Source: Nitrospirae bacterium GWC2_56_14 (GTDB taxonomy: Bacteria; Nitrospirota; UBA9217). From it: DNA of 7,358 bases. The stretch covers positions 5,956-13,313 of the forward strand of contig MHDY01000185.1 of NCBI GenBank assembly GCA_001803705.1, written 5' to 3'. Shown here one piece after another: positions 5,689 to 7,358 of this stretch (the stretch's first letter is position 1; each line of letters begins with the position of its first letter). Both the position numbers and the translations under genes were made by a program. A model generated the notes under the pieces. It was not told the DNA's origin. It did not search any database and was given only the letters and a program-made list of their open reading frames with translations.

Positions 5689-7320
5689 ATGATATTCATC
5701 AGCCTCTTCGGCGGAGTTCTTCTCCTCCTCTACGGCATCAAGCTCCTGAACGACGGTTTGCAGAACGCTGCAGGCAGCAAGATCCGTTCGCTGGTTCGTT
5801 CGCTGACCAGCAACCGCTTCTCGGCCGTGGGGGCCGGCGCCTTCCTGACGGGCCTCATCCAGTCGAGCAGCGCCACCTCGGTGATGCTCGTGGGTTTCGT
5901 GAGCGCAGGGCTCATGACCTTCCGGCAGACCCTGGCCGTTATCCTTGGCGCAGACATCGGCGCAACCCTTACGGTCCAACTGATCGCCTTTCACGTGTAC
6001 GATTACGCCGTGCTGCTGATCGGGGCCGGCCTGTCGTTCACCCTGTTCACGAAAAACACGCTCTACCGGAATATGGGGCAGGGCGTACTCGGTTTCGGGT
6101 TCGTTTTTCTCTCGCTCAAGATCATGATCGAAGCCATGCTGCCGCTCCAGGGGAATGAACTCTTCCGGAGCGTATTCATCGCCCTCACGGGCACGCCCTT
6201 CATCGGCATTTTGCTGTCGGCCGCGGTCACCGCGCTCATCCACAGCAGCGCCGCGACCATGGGCATCGCCCTGGCCCTTGCAACGAGCGGTTTGATCCCG
6301 CTGCAGTCCGCGCTTTATATCATTCTGGGCGCGAACATCGGCACCTGCGCTACGGCGTTGATCGCGAGCATGCGCTCCCCGGCAGAAGCGCGGCGTGTGG
6401 CCTGGGCGCATGTGCTGTTCAAAGTGTTCGGTGTTCTGCTGTTCCTGCCGCTTTTGCCCTGGTACCAGGGACTGGTCGAACAGACGGCGCCGGAGGTGAT
6501 GCGCCAGATCGCCAATGCCAATACGCTTTTCAATGTGGTCATGGCCGTGGTCTTTCTGCCGTTCCTTGGATTGTTCGCCAAGCTCCTGGTAAAACTGGTT
6601 CCGGAAAAGGCCGAAGAAAAAACATTCGGCCCCATGTACCTTGACGACCATGTGCTGGGGACACCGTCCCTGGCGCTGGGGCAGGCCACCCGTGAAGCAC
6701 TGCGGACCTCCGATATCGTACGCGAAATGCTGACCGAGATGATCCGGGGACTGCGCAGCGATGATCCTGCCATTGTTGAAGATATTAAACGCAAGGACAA
6801 CCTGGTCGACCTGCTGGACCGTCAGATACGCCTGTATATCGCGCGCCTGTCGTCCTCCAACCTCACGGAATCGCAGTCACGCCGCGTCATGACTGTGCTG
6901 GAAGTAACGCGGGACCTTGAGAATATCGGCGATATCATCGACCGGAACATCATGCCCATCGCGCTCAAGCGGATCACCAAGGGCTTCGTGTTCTCACAGG
7001 AGGGAATGGCGGAGATCGTTTCGTTCCACAAAAAAACGATCGAGAATTTCGACTTTGCCATTGCGGCCTTCGCGAACCATGACCGCGAGCTTGCCGAACG
7101 GGTCCTCAGGAACAAGGAAGAGCTGGGCCTGCTCGAACGGGAGCTGGTCCAGGCCCATCTGGAGCGGCTGCGCAAAGGGCTGCGGGAGTCGATCGAGACC
7201 AGCCATATTCATCTGGACATCATCGGGAACATTGCACGCATCAATTCGCTCATCACGCATATCATCTACCCCATTGTCGAGGAAAAGCGCGCCCGGGGGC
7301 GGGAAGATATGGGAATATAA
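5689..7320 (+). CDS. Na+/phosphate cotransporter family protein with C-terminal PhoU-like domain
   Basis: This 543-residue inner-membrane protein belongs to the NptA/YjbB-type Na+/Pi-cotransporter family (PF02690) and probably moves phosphate with sodium; export has been reported for the E. coli relative. The N-terminal half is an inverted repeat of two transport units. The first has LIQSSSATS (56-64) and LGADIGATLT (86-94). The second has LIHSSAATMG (183-192) and LGANIGTCATA (213-223), with the usual QSSS changed to HSSA. About eight or nine hydrophobic segments run to about residue 303. Residues about 330-530 are helical and PhoU-like; DLENIGDIIDRNI (409-421) keeps the E-x3-D metal motif, whereas the matching second site, LDIIGNIARI (509-518), has Asn in place of Asp. 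The fused PhoU domain suggests built-in control by phosphate status. The gene lacks a ribosome-binding site. No pst or phoU gene is nearby. The family call is very secure; transport direction and ion are inferred. Confidence 0.92.
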   Translation: MIFISLFGGVLLLLYGIKLLNDGLQNAAGSKIRSLVRSLTSNRFSAVGAGAFLTGLIQSSSATSVMLVGFVSAGLMTFRQTLAVILGADIGATLTVQLIAFHVYDYAVLLIGAGLSFTLFTKNTLYRNMGQGVLGFGFVFLSLKIMIEAMLPLQGNELFRSVFIALTGTPFIGILLSAAVTALIHSSAATMGIALALATSGLIPLQSALYIILGANIGTCATALIASMRSPAEARRVAWAHVLFKVFGVLLFLPLLPWYQGLVEQTAPEVMRQIANANTLFNVVMAVVFLPFLGLFAKLLVKLVPEKAEEKTFGPMYLDDHVLGTPSLALGQATREALRTSDIVREMLTEMIRGLRSDDPAIVEDIKRKDNLVDLLDRQIRLYIARLSSSNLTESQSRRVMTVLEVTRDLENIGDIIDRNIMPIALKRITKGFVFSQEGMAEIVSFHKKTIENFDFAIAAFANHDRELAERVLRNKEELGLLERELVQAHLERLRKGLRESIETSHIHLDIIGNIARINSLITHIIYPIVEEKRARGREDMGI

Positions 7321-7322
7321 AA

Positions 7323-7350
7323 TTTCGGATTTCGGATTGCGGATTGCGGA
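7323..7350. repeat. 7-bp tandem repeat, TTTCGGA x2 then TTGCGGA x2
   Basis: Four head-to-tail 7-base units begin 3 bases after the transporter stop: TTTCGGA (7323-7329 and 7330-7336) and TTGCGGA (7337-7343 and 7344-7350). They differ at one position. The window ends 8 bases later, so whether the array continues or belongs to a longer intergenic element is unknown. No gene overlaps it. Confidence 0.8.
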
Positions 7351-7358
7351 ATGTAAGT

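Noticed and set aside
5487..5699. A possible 70-residue minus-strand gene in the gap before the phosphate transporter
   Set aside because: It has no ribosome-binding site or recognisable composition, and it overlaps the predicted promoter and start of the transporter.
5638..6651. A 337-codon open frame on the minus strand opposite the phosphate transporter
   Set aside because: Its product is dominated by His, Arg, Gln, Glu and Gly with no recognisable domain, as expected of the complement of a GC-rich gene. The plus-strand protein is unmistakable.
1453..7320. A single operon or pathway joining the copper protein, barrel and phosphate transporter
   Set aside because: Genes alternate in strand, have separate candidate promoters and belong to unrelated families, so a shared pathway is unsupported.

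Overview
The window looks like a stretch of chromosome from a GC-rich Gram-negative (diderm) bacterium. It encodes two lipoproteins with lipoboxes, an outer-membrane beta-barrel with an AxA signal-peptidase I site and a C-terminal Phe, and a chemoreceptor with a periplasmic sensor. Lipoproteins whose acylated Cys leads into a run of glycines, and a TTTCGGA/TTGCGGA intergenic repeat, remind me of environmental Desulfobacterota or Nitrospirota genomes. That placement is an impression, not something the window proves. I see no rRNA, tRNA, CRISPR array, transposase or phage gene.

Layout: (1) 7-1452, minus strand: a methyl-accepting chemotaxis protein with a small extracytoplasmic sensor domain. 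(2) 1453-1792: a divergent control region with a good candidate promoter for the chemoreceptor, overlapped by a three-copy AATTGAG motif. (3) 1793-3472, plus: a 559-residue lipoprotein with a DOMON/CBM9-like N-terminal half, a calcium-loop motif and a TolB/PD40-type beta-propeller. (4) 3473-3647: a short convergent gap with one hairpin. (5) 3648-4070, minus: a small cupredoxin lipoprotein with a complete type-1 copper ligand set in amicyanin-like spacing. (6) 4071-4540: a second divergent control region with a near-consensus sigma70 promoter and a leader of about 135 nt. (7) 4541-5431, plus: an outer-membrane beta-barrel of the MetA-like type, followed by a terminator-like hairpin. (8) 5689-7320, plus: a Na+/phosphate-cotransporter-family protein with a C-terminal PhoU-like domain; its promoter appears to place the transcript start on the ATG, giving a leaderless mRNA. 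(9) 7323-7350: a 7-bp tandem repeat running toward the window end.

The five genes are arranged as monocistronic units in alternating orientation, not as one operon, so no shared pathway can be claimed. What links them is the cell envelope: a sensor, two periplasm-facing lipoproteins (one copper-binding), an outer-membrane channel-like barrel and an inner-membrane anion transporter. I did not find a clear novel multi-gene system. The observations most worth following up are the predicted leaderless start of the phosphate transporter, the Gly-tethered amicyanin-like lipoprotein, and the unusual DOMON-plus-propeller lipoprotein.
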